This document shows positions 52,040 through 61,494 of a stretch of 64,000 nt of DNA, piece after piece. The position numbers were made by a program, and so were the translations under genes. The stretch lies in assembly GCF_011764425.1 (NCBI RefSeq), contig NZ_BLPF01000003.1, positions 1,302,001 to 1,366,000 of the forward strand, read 5' to 3'. Position 1 is the first letter of the stretch. The number at the start of each line of letters is the position of its first letter. The DNA is from Phytohabitans houttuyneae (GTDB lineage Bacteria; Actinomycetota; Actinomycetes; Mycobacteriales; Micromonosporaceae). Below the pieces are notes generated by a model. That model did no database searches. It was not told where the DNA came from and saw nothing but the letters and a program-made list of their open reading frames with translations.

Positions 52040-52819
52040 TCAGGCCGCGACGCGCGGCACCCGGTCAAGGACGATGCCGAACCGGTCCCGGTACGCGGCC
52101 AGGACCGCCGCGTCGCCGTCCAGCACCGTCTCGTCGCGGCCGCCGGCCGGGCCGGTGACGATGAGCCGGTCACCGCTCAACGTGACCCGGCCGCCGTCGG
52201 CGCCCAGCATCGAGCAGGTCAGCGAGCGGGTGAAGTGCGAGTCCGGTGAGGTGGAGTGCCACCAGCAGGTGGGCGTGAAGTCGGCCAGCTCGTACGGGCG
52301 GGGGTCGACCCGGTACTGCGGCTCGCCGTCCATGACGACCTCCACGTCGCCGAAGCCGGACTCGGCGTCGACGACCGTGAAGCTGCCGGCCGGGTCGTCC
52401 TGCGGCTGCCGCGCGGACAGCCGCAGCGGGTGGTGGGCGAACCGGCCGAAACCGACGTCGACAAGCCACGGCTCGTCCAGCTCCACCCGCAGCGCCAGGT
52501 GGTCGAAGGGCGGACCCCACCGCTTGCCGCCCCACACCCGGGCCGAGTGGAGCGTCACCTGGTACCCCAACGCGGTCAGCAGCCGCGCGAACGAGCCGTT
52601 GAGCTCGTAGCAGAACCCGCCCCGCCGCCGCTTGACGACCTTGTCGGGCAGGGTGGTCAGGTCGACGCGCTCGCCGAGGTGGATGGAGAGGTTTTCGAAC
52701 GGCACCGTCCCCAGGTGGGCGCGCTGCAGCAGCCGCAGCCCGGAAAGGTCGGCGGCGGGCGGCGCGCCCGGCAGGCCGATGCGGGCCAGGTAGTCGGCGA
52801 CGAACGGCTCCTCAGCCAC
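52040..52819 (-). CDS. Arylamine N-acetyltransferase
   Basis: 259 residues with the NAT catalytic triad Cys70 (RRGGFCYELN), His107 (PPFDHLALRV) and Asp121 (WLVDVGFG). It transfers acetyl from acetyl-CoA to arylamines or hydrazines; homologues in actinomycetes also close amide bonds in antibiotics. GTG at 52819 overlaps the Lnt stop by eight bases, so the two genes are coupled, which is an unusual pairing with no obvious functional reason. Confidence 0.95.
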   Translation of the reverse strand: MAEEPFVADYLARIGLPGAPPAADLSGLRLLQRAHLGTVPFENLSIHLGERVDLTTLPDKVVKRRRGGFCYELNGSFARLLTALGYQVTLHSARVWGGKRWGPPFDHLALRVELDEPWLVDVGFGRFAHHPLRLSARQPQDDPAGSFTVVDAESGFGDVEVVMDGEPQYRVDPRPYELADFTPTCWWHSTSPDSHFTRSLTCSMLGADGGRVTLSGDRLIVTGPAGGRDETVLDGDAAVLAAYRDRFGIVLDRVPRVAA

Positions 52820-54419
52820 GGCGACGCACCACCACGGCACCGGCCAGCACCACCAGTCCCAAGCCCACCAGCAGCACCTCCGGCCACACCCCGAGGCGGG
52901 TGGCAAGGGTACGCGACTGCGAGGTGTGCAGCTGGCGGACGATGACCTCCTGGGTGTTGAACCCGGTGTCCTGGTGCACTTTGCCGTCGGCGGTCACGAA
53001 ACCGGACACTCCCACCGTCGAGGCCATCAGCGACTCCCGGCCGTGCTCGACGGCGCGGAGCCGTACCATCGCCATCTGCTGGCGTGCCTCGGCCACGTCG
53101 AACGTCGCGTTGTTGGTCTGCACCGCGAGGATCCCGGCGCCGTTGGTGACGGTGTCCCGCACGATCCCGTCGTAGGCGACCTCGAAGCAGATCACGTCGC
53201 CGACCGCGACCGGGCCGGTGCGGATGACGCCGGGACGGTCGCCGGCGACCATGTTCGCCACCCGGTCGACCTCCTTGGAGACCAGGCGGGCGACGTCGCG
53301 CAGCGGCATGTACTCGGCGAACGGCACCGGGTGCCGCTTGACGTACGTCTGGTCCAGGTCGGGGCCGGTGCCGGGCAGCCACAGGATGCCGACGTTGCGG
53401 ACCTCGCCCTGCTGCGGGCCGCGCAGGATGCCGCCGACGAGGATCGGGGCGCCGATCGCGGCCGCGGCGTCGGAGATGCGGGCGGCGGCGGTGGCGTCGC
53501 GCAGCGGGTCGACGTCGGAGGCGTTTTCCGGCCACACCACCAGGTCCGGCCGCGGCTGCTGCCCGGCGGCGACCCGCCCGGCCAGCGCGATGGTGGCGGT
53601 GACGTGGTTTTCCAGCACGGCGCGGCGCTGGGCGTTGAAGTCCAGGCCCATCCGCGGCACGTTGCCCTGCACGACGGCGACGGTGACCGGCGGGCCGGAC
53701 GGCGTGGCGGTGGGTACCAGCAGCCCGGCGGCGGTGACCGCGACCGCCGCGGCGGTGAGCGCGGCGGCGGACAGCACGAGCCGGCCGCGGGCGAGCCGGA
53801 CCCGCCACAGGTTCCACGGCCGCCACGCCGCGGTCACCAGCAGCCCACCGGCCAGTGCCACCCCGAACGTGACAAGCGGCGCCCCACCGACCGCGGCCAG
53901 CCGCACCAGCGGCGAGTCGTCCTGGCTGAACGCGAGCCGCCCCCACGGGAAGCCGCCGTACGGTGCGCGGTCGCGCAGCGCCTCCTGCGCCACCCACAGC
54001 AGCGCGGTCGCCGGCGGCCACGCCCACCGGAAGCGGTCGACGAGCGGGGAGATGTATGCGCTGGCGCCGCCGAGCAGCGCGATGAACCCGGCCTGCAGCC
54101 CGGACAGCAGCAGCCACGGCGCGAGCCCGGTGTGCAGGTTGCTCCAGCTCAGCAGGAACAGGAACAGCACCAGCCCCGCCAGCGCGCCCAGGCCCAGCCC
54201 GGCCCGGAACCGGCGGCGGTGCGCGGCGGCGGCCAGCAGCGCGACACCGACCGGGGCCAGCCACCACACCCCGTACGTGGGGAAGGACAGCAGCAGCGCC
54301 ACACCGGCCGCGAGGGCCATCGCCGCGCCGGCGGCCAGCGGGAGGGGGTGCGGGGCCTCCCGCCGCTGCGATTCCGGAGAGTCGGCCTCGGCGGCCGTGG
54401 TCTCGGCGGGCTCCACCAT
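52812..54419 (-). CDS. lnt: Apolipoprotein N-acyltransferase
   Basis: 535 residues. The N-terminal half has about six membrane helices; then a nitrilase-fold domain outside the membrane with the Glu-Lys-Cys triad: VVWPENASD, TYVKRHPVPFAEY and GDVICFEVAYD. A last helix (VLLVGLGLVVLAGAVVVR) closes it. It adds the third acyl chain to lipoproteins after Lgt and LspA. ATG at 54419 is chosen with GGCAGGTG upstream; GTG at 54425 is possible. Confidence 0.95.
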   Translation of the reverse strand: MVEPAETTAAEADSPESQRREAPHPLPLAAGAAMALAAGVALLLSFPTYGVWWLAPVGVALLAAAAHRRRFRAGLGLGALAGLVLFLFLLSWSNLHTGLAPWLLLSGLQAGFIALLGGASAYISPLVDRFRWAWPPATALLWVAQEALRDRAPYGGFPWGRLAFSQDDSPLVRLAAVGGAPLVTFGVALAGGLLVTAAWRPWNLWRVRLARGRLVLSAAALTAAAVAVTAAGLLVPTATPSGPPVTVAVVQGNVPRMGLDFNAQRRAVLENHVTATIALAGRVAAGQQPRPDLVVWPENASDVDPLRDATAAARISDAAAAIGAPILVGGILRGPQQGEVRNVGILWLPGTGPDLDQTYVKRHPVPFAEYMPLRDVARLVSKEVDRVANMVAGDRPGVIRTGPVAVGDVICFEVAYDGIVRDTVTNGAGILAVQTNNATFDVAEARQQMAMVRLRAVEHGRESLMASTVGVSGFVTADGKVHQDTGFNTQEVIVRQLHTSQSRTLATRLGVWPEVLLVGLGLVVLAGAVVVRRRG

Positions 54420-54925
54420 GGTCACCTGCCGAAGAGTAGCGCCCCGGGAGGGCAACGTCCGATCCGAGGAGCGTAGCGACGAGGACGGCCGGCGCCGTCG
54501 TGGGGCGCCGCGCTCGCGCAGCGAGCGCCATTTCGGGTCGCGGGAACGCGGGTGGGGGCGCGAAACGGAAAATCGGGGCGCCGCCGTGGCGACACCCCGA
54601 TGCTCCCAGGCCCTACCCGGGGCCGGTGCGACAGTTGATCTCCACGACCTTCGGACCGACGGGACGTAAGCTGGCTGCCCCCGCGCCGCCGTTGTCTACT
54701 GGTCGCGGTCACCCCCCTGCCTGAGCACCGACTCAGCTCCTCGGCCGGTCCGCGCCGCCCCGCCGACCCCCGCCCGCTGGACCTGGTGTCGGCTTGCTTG
54801 GCCAGCTGGCGAAGGGACGAAGCGAACAACAGCCGCTCCCCGATGTAGGACCTAAAGACGGTACGTGCCGCCCCCCGTGGCCTGTCAACCACTCCGGCGT
54901 GTCGGCGCCCGGCGTGTTTCGACGA
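54420..54925 (-). promoter_or_regulatory. 506-bp gap: candidate minus-strand promoter and long leader of lnt
   Basis: No convincing gene on either strand. On the minus strand TTGACA (54888-54883) and TACCGT (54863-54858), 19 bases apart, would start a transcript near 54850 that runs about 430 bases to lnt. A perfect stem GCGCTCGC/GCGAGCGC lies at 54510-54528. An open frame with YIGERLLFASSLRQLAKQAD exists inside but lacks a good start and looks unlike a domain. A leader RNA or an sRNA is possible. Confidence 0.4.
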
Positions 54926-56206
54926 TCACCCGCCGCCCAGGTGATCACGCAGCAGCGCCGCCGCCGCGGCCGGGTGATCGGCGGCCAGCAAACCCCCCGC
55001 GGCCAGCACATACGCCCGATCGACCACTGTGGTCGCCGCCCGCGGCAGCGGCCACCCGCCACCGTGGTCGGACAGGACCGCATCGAGCACCCGCCGCGCC
55101 TGCCCGGGCGGCGCATGGCGAAGCACACCACCGGAGCCGACCACGAGCGCCGCCTCGCGCAGGTCCCGCCGCCCGAACCCGCCCGCCTCGCCGCGCGCGT
55201 GCCGCCGCGCCGCGACCGTGGCCGCCAGGACGGCCAAATCCACGTCCTGGGCTGAGTCGCCGATCAGCGCCGGGTCGGCCGCCCGCCGCCGCGCCGCCGC
55301 GGCCAGTCCCGCACCGTGCGGCAGCTTCTCCGCCGCGGCGGCCGCCACCACGCCCGGCGCGTTCCACCGCACACCCAGGTCACCCTCGACCGTGCGGGCG
55401 ACCGGCAGGAAACCGGCGGCCTCGGCGGCCTGCTCGGCGGCGGGCGGCAACGCCGAGTACACGTCGGTGGTCGCACCACCCACGTCCACCACGAGCAGCC
55501 CCCGCCCGGTCCGCCCGGCCAGCAGCTCCACCCCGGCCAGCACCGCGTCCGGCGTGGCCGCCCGCACCAGCCGCGCGAACCGCGCCCCGAACTTCCCGCC
55601 GATCACGTGCCGCAGGAACACCTCCCGGATCGCCGCCCGCGCCGGCCCCGGCGCCAGCACACCGATCCGCGGCAGCACATTGTCCACAATGGTCGCCCCC
55701 GGCAGCGCCCGCGCCACCTCGGCGCGGGCGTCGGCGTTGCCGGCCACCACGACCGGCACCCGCCACCGGGACCGGGCCAGCCGCCACGCGTTGTGCACCA
55801 GCGTCTCGGCGTCACCGCCGTCCGTGCCACCGACCAGCAGCACCACGTCGGGCCGGGCGGCGCGCAGCTCCCGCACCCCCTGCACCGGCAGCGGGCCGGC
55901 GGCCACGTGCACCACCCGCGCACCCGCCGACAGTCCCACCCGATGCCCGGCCTCGGCGGTCACCAGCCGCTCGAAACCGACCACGGCCAGCCGCAGCCCG
56001 CCGCCGGCGGACGAACACACGTACCACGGCATGGAAGTGGCCGGCAGCCCCGCGCTGGCGGCGCCGACCGCGGCCCGCAACCCGGCCATCACGTCCGGCG
56101 CGGTCGTGGGGTGCGCGGCGGTCGCGACAAGCCGCCCGTCACCGGTGTCGACCACCGCCACCTTCGTGTAGGTGGAGCCGACGTCGGCGCAGACGGCGAC
56201 GCTCAC
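54926..56206 (-). CDS. MutL/GlmL-type ATPase of the aminomutase cluster (KamB-like)
   Basis: A 426-residue ASKHA-fold protein: CADVGSTYTKVAVVDTGDGR is the phosphate-1 loop, LLVVDVGGATTDVYSAL phosphate-2 and LVVGSGGVLRHAPPGQARR the adenosine region. DVVLLVGGTDGGDAETLVHN and VIGGKFGARF are typical of MutL/GlmL, the accessory protein of glutamate mutase. Its place at the end of the lysine aminomutase operon suggests it helps load or reactivate the adenosylcobalamin enzyme KamDE. The GTG start overlaps the kal stop (GTGA). Confidence 0.87.
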   Translation of the reverse strand: MSVAVCADVGSTYTKVAVVDTGDGRLVATAAHPTTAPDVMAGLRAAVGAASAGLPATSMPWYVCSSAGGGLRLAVVGFERLVTAEAGHRVGLSAGARVVHVAAGPLPVQGVRELRAARPDVVLLVGGTDGGDAETLVHNAWRLARSRWRVPVVVAGNADARAEVARALPGATIVDNVLPRIGVLAPGPARAAIREVFLRHVIGGKFGARFARLVRAATPDAVLAGVELLAGRTGRGLLVVDVGGATTDVYSALPPAAEQAAEAAGFLPVARTVEGDLGVRWNAPGVVAAAAAEKLPHGAGLAAAARRRAADPALIGDSAQDVDLAVLAATVAARRHARGEAGGFGRRDLREAALVVGSGGVLRHAPPGQARRVLDAVLSDHGGGWPLPRAATTVVDRAYVLAAGGLLAADHPAAAAALLRDHLGGG

Positions 56207-56568
56207 GGCACGACGACGGTGCCCACGGCGGTGACCGCCACGACCGGCGGGTCCAGCACCCGCGCACCCGAACCGCCGGTACCGCGGCACACCACCACGC
56301 AGGAGAACTCCAGCGTCCGGCTCCGGGTGCCCACCCGCGTCACCGTCGCCGTCGCCTCGACCACGTCACCGGCCCGAACCGGCGCCCGGAACTGCACGTC
56401 CGAATAGGACGCGAACAGACCCTCGTCGCCGTCCATCCGGATGCACACCTCGGTGGCCACATCCCCGAACAGCCCCAACGCGTACGCACCGTCGACAAGG
56501 TCACCGGCATAGTGCGCGTGCGCGTACGGCACGTACCGCCGGTGGGTGACGGACAGCCCCTCGCTCAC
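56203..56568 (-). CDS. kal: 3-aminobutyryl-CoA ammonia lyase
   Basis: A 121-residue hot-dog-fold protein: RYVPYAHAHYAGDLVDGAYA, GLFGDVATEVCIRMDGDEGL and SYSDVQFRAPVRAGDVVEAT. It corresponds to Kal of lysine fermentation, which removes ammonia from L-3-aminobutyryl-CoA to give crotonyl-CoA. The identification rests on fold signature plus position next to kamE. Both ends overlap neighbours by GTGA, so it is firmly part of the operon. Confidence 0.87.
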   Translation of the reverse strand: MSEGLSVTHRRYVPYAHAHYAGDLVDGAYALGLFGDVATEVCIRMDGDEGLFASYSDVQFRAPVRAGDVVEATATVTRVGTRSRTLEFSCVVVCRGTGGSGARVLDPPVVAVTAVGTVVVP

Positions 56569-57320
56569 ACCTTCTCCTCGGTCTTCTTCTCCCCGGTCAA
56601 CGCGTGCACCAGGTAGCTGGCCACCTCACCCGGCGTCGTGCCCCGCCCGAAGATCCGATCCACGCCCAGCTCACCGGCCATCATCTCGTCGAACCGCGGA
56701 CCACCGGCCACCAGCAGCGGCCGCCGCGCCGCCGCGAACGCCTCCCGGAACGCCGCCGACATCTCCCGCACGTTGTGCAGGTGCGCGTCCCGCTGCGTCA
56801 CCACCTGCGAGACGAGCACCGCGTCGGCCTTCTCCACCCGCGCCGCCTCCACCAGCTCCGGCACCGTCACCTGCGCGCCGAGGTTGACGACCTTCAGCTC
56901 CCGGTAGTACTCAAGGCCCTTCTCACCGGCGATGCCCTTCACGTTCAGGATCGCGTCGATGCCGACCGTGTGCGCGTCCGTGCCGATGCACGCACCCACC
57001 ACCGACAGCTTGCGCCGCAGCCGCCGCTTCACCGCCGTGTTGACGTCCTTGGCGCTCAACAACGGGTAGTCCCGCTCCGCGACCCGCACCGCACCCAGGT
57101 CGACGAGGTGGTTGACCCGCCCGTACACGACGAAGAACGTGTACCCGTCACCCATCTGCCGGGCATGCACCAGCATCGCCGGCTCCAGCCCCATCTTCGC
57201 GGCCAGCTGCAGCGCCGCCCCCTCGGCCCGCTTGTCATGCGGCACCGGCAACGTGAACGACACCTGGACCATCCCGTCCCCGGTCGTGTCCCCGTACGGC
57301 CGCACGACCTGCCCGCTCAC
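56565..57320 (-). CDS. kamE: Beta-lysine 5,6-aminomutase, beta (cobalamin-binding) subunit
   Basis: 251 residues. The cobalamin motif is GTDAHTVGIDAILNVKG: His117 should bind cobalt, and Lys128, eleven residues on, matches the lysine of the clostridial enzyme that holds PLP as an aldimine. The Rossmann domain ends with PLLVAGGPRFDEMMAGELGV and DRIFGRGTTPGEVASYLVHA. With KamD it moves the terminal amino group of beta-lysine to C5, using adenosylcobalamin and PLP. GTG 57320 overlaps the kamD stop. Confidence 0.95.
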   Translation of the reverse strand: MSGQVVRPYGDTTGDGMVQVSFTLPVPHDKRAEGAALQLAAKMGLEPAMLVHARQMGDGYTFFVVYGRVNHLVDLGAVRVAERDYPLLSAKDVNTAVKRRLRRKLSVVGACIGTDAHTVGIDAILNVKGIAGEKGLEYYRELKVVNLGAQVTVPELVEAARVEKADAVLVSQVVTQRDAHLHNVREMSAAFREAFAAARRPLLVAGGPRFDEMMAGELGVDRIFGRGTTPGEVASYLVHALTGEKKTEEKV

Positions 57321-58873
57321 GCCGCCCCCTCCAGCAGCACAGCCGCCGGGTTGTAGTAGCCCGCCTCGTGGGCGGCCACCCCGTCCAACCCCTTGCCCCG
57401 GTCCGGCGGGCGTTTCATGATGCCGAACGTCCCGTCCGCGATCGCCGCCAGCAGCGAACCCGACGCGATCCGCGACAGCAGCTCCACCGCCTCGTCCAGC
57501 ACCCGGTGCGCGCGCCGCTGGATGAACCCGCCCGGCGCCGGCGCGAAGTCCTCGTGCAGCCCACCCGCCGCGTCCAGCACGTACCGCACGTTCTGCAGCG
57601 CGATGTCCCGGTCCGACAGCCACGGCGTCACCACCGCCTCGGTCATCATCCCCACCAGCAGGATCCCCTGCCCGGTCATCGCACCCGCCAGGTTGAAGAA
57701 CCCGTCCAGCAGGTTGCCCCGGAACACGTCACCGGTCATGTGCCGGGTCGGCGGCATCCACTTCAACGGCGCGTCCGGAAACAGCTCCCGCGCCAGCAAC
57801 GCGTGCGCCAGCTCCAGCCGGAACGACTCCGGCAGATCCGGGTTGATCTCGAACGCGTGCCCCAGCCCCAGCTGCCAGTCCGCCAGACCCGCCTCGTGCG
57901 CGAAGTACTCGTTCAACAGCTGCGACACCGTCACCGTGTGCGCCGCCTCGAGCGCGTCCGCCGTCGTCAGGTAGTTGTCCTCACCGGTGTTGATGACGAT
58001 CCCGGCCCGCGCGTGCACCTGCCGCGAAAACCGCTGGTCCACAAACGTGCGGATCGGGTTGATGTCCCGGAACAGGATCCCGTACATCGAGTCGTTCAAC
58101 ATCATGTCCAGCCGCTCCAGGCCGGCCAGCACCGCCATCTCCGGCATGCACAGCCCCGACGCGTAGTTCGTCAACCGCACGTACCGCCCCAGCCGCGCCG
58201 ACGTCTCATCCAGCGCCGCCCGCATCAGCCGGAAGTTCTCCTGCGTCGCGTACGTACCCGCGAACCCCTCCCGCGTCGCACCCTCCGGCACGTAGTCCAG
58301 CAACGACTGCCCCGTCGACCGGATCACCGCGATCACGTCCGCGCCCGCCCGCGCCGCCGCCTGCGCCTGCGGGATGTCCTCGAAGATGTCACCGGTCGCC
58401 ACGATCAGATAGATCCACGGCCGGCGCGGCGCGTCACCGAACCGCTTGATCAAACGGTCCCGCTCCACCCGCCGCCGGTCGATCCGCCGCAGCCCCGCCC
58501 GCACCTGCCGATCCGCCACCCGCCGCGCCGCCGTCCGGAAACGACCATCCGGCACCGAAAACCGCACCGACCCCGCCGCCGCCTTCTGCGCCAGCAGCGT
58601 CACATCGTCGACACCCTCACGCAGCAACGCGTCGAACACCGGCAGCGCCACACCGTGACCCAGCCCCACATCCGCGACAACCGCGTCCACCAGGCGATTC
58701 ACCCACGGGATACCGTCCGGGTCGGCACCGGCAACCCCCGCCAGCCGCAGCACCGCACGCTCCACCGACACCGTCGTGTGACCACGCGCCAGCTCCACCA
58801 CGGGCCGCCCGGCCTGCGCCGCGAGCTCCCGCGCCCGCGCGACGGTCCCCGGATCGAGACCGAGCTTGCCCAT
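57317..58873 (-). CDS. kamD: Beta-lysine 5,6-aminomutase, alpha subunit
   Basis: A 518-residue TIM-barrel subunit that binds PLP phosphate and the adenosyl group: IYLIVATGDIFEDIPQAQAA, VIAVIRSTGQSLLDYVPEGA, VRLTNYASGLCMPEMAVLAG, DRDIALQNVRYVLDAAGG and a terminal GLDGVAAHEAGYYNPA. The length matches clostridial KamD (about 516). The ATG at 58873 is 47 bases after the amidohydrolase stop, the only non-overlapping junction in the operon. Confidence 0.96.
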   Translation of the reverse strand: MGKLGLDPGTVARARELAAQAGRPVVELARGHTTVSVERAVLRLAGVAGADPDGIPWVNRLVDAVVADVGLGHGVALPVFDALLREGVDDVTLLAQKAAAGSVRFSVPDGRFRTAARRVADRQVRAGLRRIDRRRVERDRLIKRFGDAPRRPWIYLIVATGDIFEDIPQAQAAARAGADVIAVIRSTGQSLLDYVPEGATREGFAGTYATQENFRLMRAALDETSARLGRYVRLTNYASGLCMPEMAVLAGLERLDMMLNDSMYGILFRDINPIRTFVDQRFSRQVHARAGIVINTGEDNYLTTADALEAAHTVTVSQLLNEYFAHEAGLADWQLGLGHAFEINPDLPESFRLELAHALLARELFPDAPLKWMPPTRHMTGDVFRGNLLDGFFNLAGAMTGQGILLVGMMTEAVVTPWLSDRDIALQNVRYVLDAAGGLHEDFAPAPGGFIQRRAHRVLDEAVELLSRIASGSLLAAIADGTFGIMKRPPDRGKGLDGVAAHEAGYYNPAAVLLEGAA

Positions 58874-58920
58874 GCGTGTCACCCTCGTCAATCGCCGCCG
58901 GTGGCGAAGCCCCGGCAGCG

Positions 58921-60429
58921 CTATCCCTCGTAGATCGCGTCTCCGCGCAGCACCGTGCGCCGGCACACCGGCAGCTCGTCCAGCACCGGCAGCCCCTTGT
59001 CCAACCCCGACGGCACCGACCACACCGCGAACGTCGCCGGCGCACCCGGCGACAGCACACCCTCGCCGTCCCGGTGCACCGCCCGCCAACCACCCCGCGT
59101 GTGCGCCGCGAACGCCGCCCGCACACTCATCCGCTGCACCGGGTTGAAATGCCGCACCGCCGCCCGCACACCGCCCCACGGATCCAGCGGCGTCACCGGC
59201 GAATCCGACCCGAACGCCAGCGCCACACCCACCCCGTGCATCGCACCCATCGGGTTCGACTCAAGCGACCGCGCCACACCGAGCCGCTGCGCGTACATCT
59301 GCGACTCGCCACCCCACAACCGGTCGAACGCCGGCTGCATGCTCGCCACGATCCCGAACTCCACAAAGCCCGCGATCAGCCGCTTGTTCATGATCTCGGC
59401 GTGCTCGACCCGGTGCCGCGCGTCCCGCAGCTTCTCCACACCGAGCTTCCCCGCCGCCTCCCGGAACCCCGCCAGCACCGTCCCGATCGCCGCGTCACCG
59501 ATCGCGTGGAACCCGCCCTGCACCCCGTGCGCCGCACAGTCCAGCAGATGGTCACGCACCTGCTCCGCCGTCACGTACCCGTGGCCGCACCCATCCGCGT
59601 CCAGGTAGGACTCCGACAGATGCGCCGTCTGCGAACCCAGCGCCCCATCCGCGTACAGGTCACCACCGGCACCCACCGCGCCCAGCTCGCGCGCCTTCGC
59701 CGCCGCCATCAGCTCACCCCAGTACCCGTACACCTCCGGCAGCCCCTGCCCGGAAAGCGCGAGCAACCCGGTGAAGTCGGCCTCGCTCGACGTGCCCGGC
59801 CCACCACACTCGTGCACCGCCGCGATGCCCAGCGCCGCCGCCCGCGCCAGCGTCGCCCGCTGCGCGAGGGTCCGCTGCGGCGCCGGCACCGAACCCAGCG
59901 CCAGCTCCCGCACCACGTGGTGCGCCTCCCGCCGCACCCACCCCGACTCGTCGAACCCCGGCACACCCCGCGCCGCCGACAGCAGCGACGGCGAACACAG
60001 CGCCGAATGGATCGACGCCTGCGACAGGTACACCCGGCGCCCGCCCGCCGCCCGCTCCAACGCCGCCGCGTCCGGCTTGGCCTGGTCCACCCACGTCGTC
60101 TCGTCCCACCCGTGCCCCAGCACCACCGCGTCACCCGGCAGCCCACCCGCGAACGCCGCCACCGCCGCCAGCACCTCACCCGCCGAACGCGCCCCGCTCA
60201 CGTCCAGCCCCGACAGCGCCAACCCGGTGTCCGTGGCATGCACGTGCGCGTCGACGAACGCCGGCGTCACCAGCGCGCCGTCCAGATCCACGGTCACGTC
60301 GGCCGCCGGCGCGTCGGCGTCCGGGCCGACCCACGCGATCACGCCGTCACGCACCAGCAACGCGGACGCCGTCGGGTCCGCCGGGCTGTAGACGGAACCA
60401 TTCCGGTACAGGGTGGAGGCAGCAGTCAT
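58921..60429 (-). CDS. Amidohydrolase family 3 (YtcJ-like) protein
   Basis: A 502-residue metal-dependent amidohydrolase: PAFVDAHVHATDTGLALSG gives the HxH pair, with later ligands in GGFHAIGDAAIG and RHRVEHAEIMN, and the catalytic Asp in FGSDSPVTPLDPWGG. Members hydrolyse N-acyl or formyl compounds and cyclic amides. It is not part of the known lysine fermentation route, yet it lies inside the operon and overlaps kdd by ATGA. It may open a lactam or deacylate an intermediate, which is inference. Confidence 0.9.
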   Translation of the reverse strand: MTAASTLYRNGSVYSPADPTASALLVRDGVIAWVGPDADAPAADVTVDLDGALVTPAFVDAHVHATDTGLALSGLDVSGARSAGEVLAAVAAFAGGLPGDAVVLGHGWDETTWVDQAKPDAAALERAAGGRRVYLSQASIHSALCSPSLLSAARGVPGFDESGWVRREAHHVVRELALGSVPAPQRTLAQRATLARAAALGIAAVHECGGPGTSSEADFTGLLALSGQGLPEVYGYWGELMAAAKARELGAVGAGGDLYADGALGSQTAHLSESYLDADGCGHGYVTAEQVRDHLLDCAAHGVQGGFHAIGDAAIGTVLAGFREAAGKLGVEKLRDARHRVEHAEIMNKRLIAGFVEFGIVASMQPAFDRLWGGESQMYAQRLGVARSLESNPMGAMHGVGVALAFGSDSPVTPLDPWGGVRAAVRHFNPVQRMSVRAAFAAHTRGGWRAVHRDGEGVLSPGAPATFAVWSVPSGLDKGLPVLDELPVCRRTVLRGDAIYEG

Positions 60430-61429
60430 GCGCTCAGTCTGCCCTCGAACAGATGCCGCACGGAGGAGACTTTGCGCACCAGGTCCAGGGCATAGTCGGC
60501 GTGCCCCGGCACATACCCGTTGCCGACCAGCATCGTCACATCGGCCGCCAGCCCCTCCGCGCCCAACGCCGCCGCCGCGAAGCTCGTCGCCATCGAGAAG
60601 AACACCACCGTGCCGCCCGCCGCCGTGGCCAGGATCGCCCCGTGCTCACACCCCGGCACGTCCACACACACCACCGTCACGTCCACCGGCACACCCACCG
60701 CCGCGGCCACCGCCACCGGGTCCCGCGCGTCCGCGACCACCACCTCGTCCGCCAGCCCCGCACCGCCCAGCAGCGCCGCCTCCCGCGCGTCGCGCACCAC
60801 CCCACCAGCCGACCGGCACCGGCCTCCCGCGCCGCGGCCAGGGACAGCGAACCGCTCTTGCCCGCCGCACCCAGCACCGCCACCGCCGCACCGGGCCGCA
60901 CGACCCGCGCCGTCAACGCCGGAGCGCCGCACACGTCGAGCACCGCCAGCGACAGCCGCGGATCCAGGTCGTCGGGGAGCACCGCCGCCACCGACCGCGC
61001 GAACAGGATCGCGTGCCCCGCGCACGGCACCTGCTCGCCGCGCCCGTCCCACGCCGTACCCGTGATCCGCAGCGGCGTCAGCGTCAACGACACCAGCGTC
61101 GCCACCCGGTCACCGCGCCGCAGCCCCAGCGGCGAGTCCGGACCCACCTCGTCCACCGTCCCGATCAGCATCCCGCCCGACCCGGTGACCGGATTGTGCA
61201 TCTTGCCGCGCCGCTCGACGATCTCCAGCACCTCGGCCCGCACCGCGTCGCCGTCACCGCCGTGCTTCTCCCACAGCTGCCGGAAGCTCGCCGCGTCCAG
61301 GTTGAGCCGCTCGACCGCGATCCGCACCTCGTCCGCACCCACCTCCGGGCGCGCGTCGAGGCGCTCCGCCGCCTGCGGCAACACACCCGCCGGCGCCAGC
61401 ACGCGATGCAGCCCAACCGGTGAAGTCAT
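60426..61429 (-). CDS. kdd: L-erythro-3,5-diaminohexanoate dehydrogenase, frameshifted
   Basis: About 334 residues when repaired. The first part (RLDARPEVGADEVRIAVERL, ASFRQLWEKHGGDGDAVRAE, MHNPVTGSGGMLIGTV) is the characteristic Kdd N-domain, then the NAD-binding fold VAVLGAAGKSGSLSLAAARE. It oxidatively deaminates 3,5-diaminohexanoate to 3-keto-5-aminohexanoate. The frame breaks at CCCC 60800-60803 (plus strand); one extra base gives GRLVGVVRDAREAALLGG and runs on to SSVRHLFEGRLSA. First gene of the minus operon, divergent from kamA. Confidence 0.9.
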
Positions 61430-61462
61430 GTCCCTTGCCCTCTTCCGCAGGAAATCTTACGG

Positions 61463-61473
61463 TAGATTATCTA
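61463..61473. promoter_or_regulatory. AT-rich dyad between kdd and kamA
   Basis: TAGAT (61463-61467), T, ATCTA (61469-61473), in the 65-base divergent space. The whole segment is AT-rich and must hold promoters for both the kamA gene and the kdd operon, so a shared operator is plausible. Confidence 0.4.
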
Positions 61474-61494
61474 GATCACAGGACAATTTCTAGC

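Noticed and set aside
54700-54880. 6C RNA (two runs of six C at about 54712 and 54871)
   Set aside because: The runs are about 150 bases apart and not in paired hairpin loops, unlike the compact 6C motif.
54422-54892. 156-codon minus-strand frame upstream of lnt
   Set aside because: Low-complexity Arg/Ser/Pro composition in its latter part and no good start; better explained as leader sequence.
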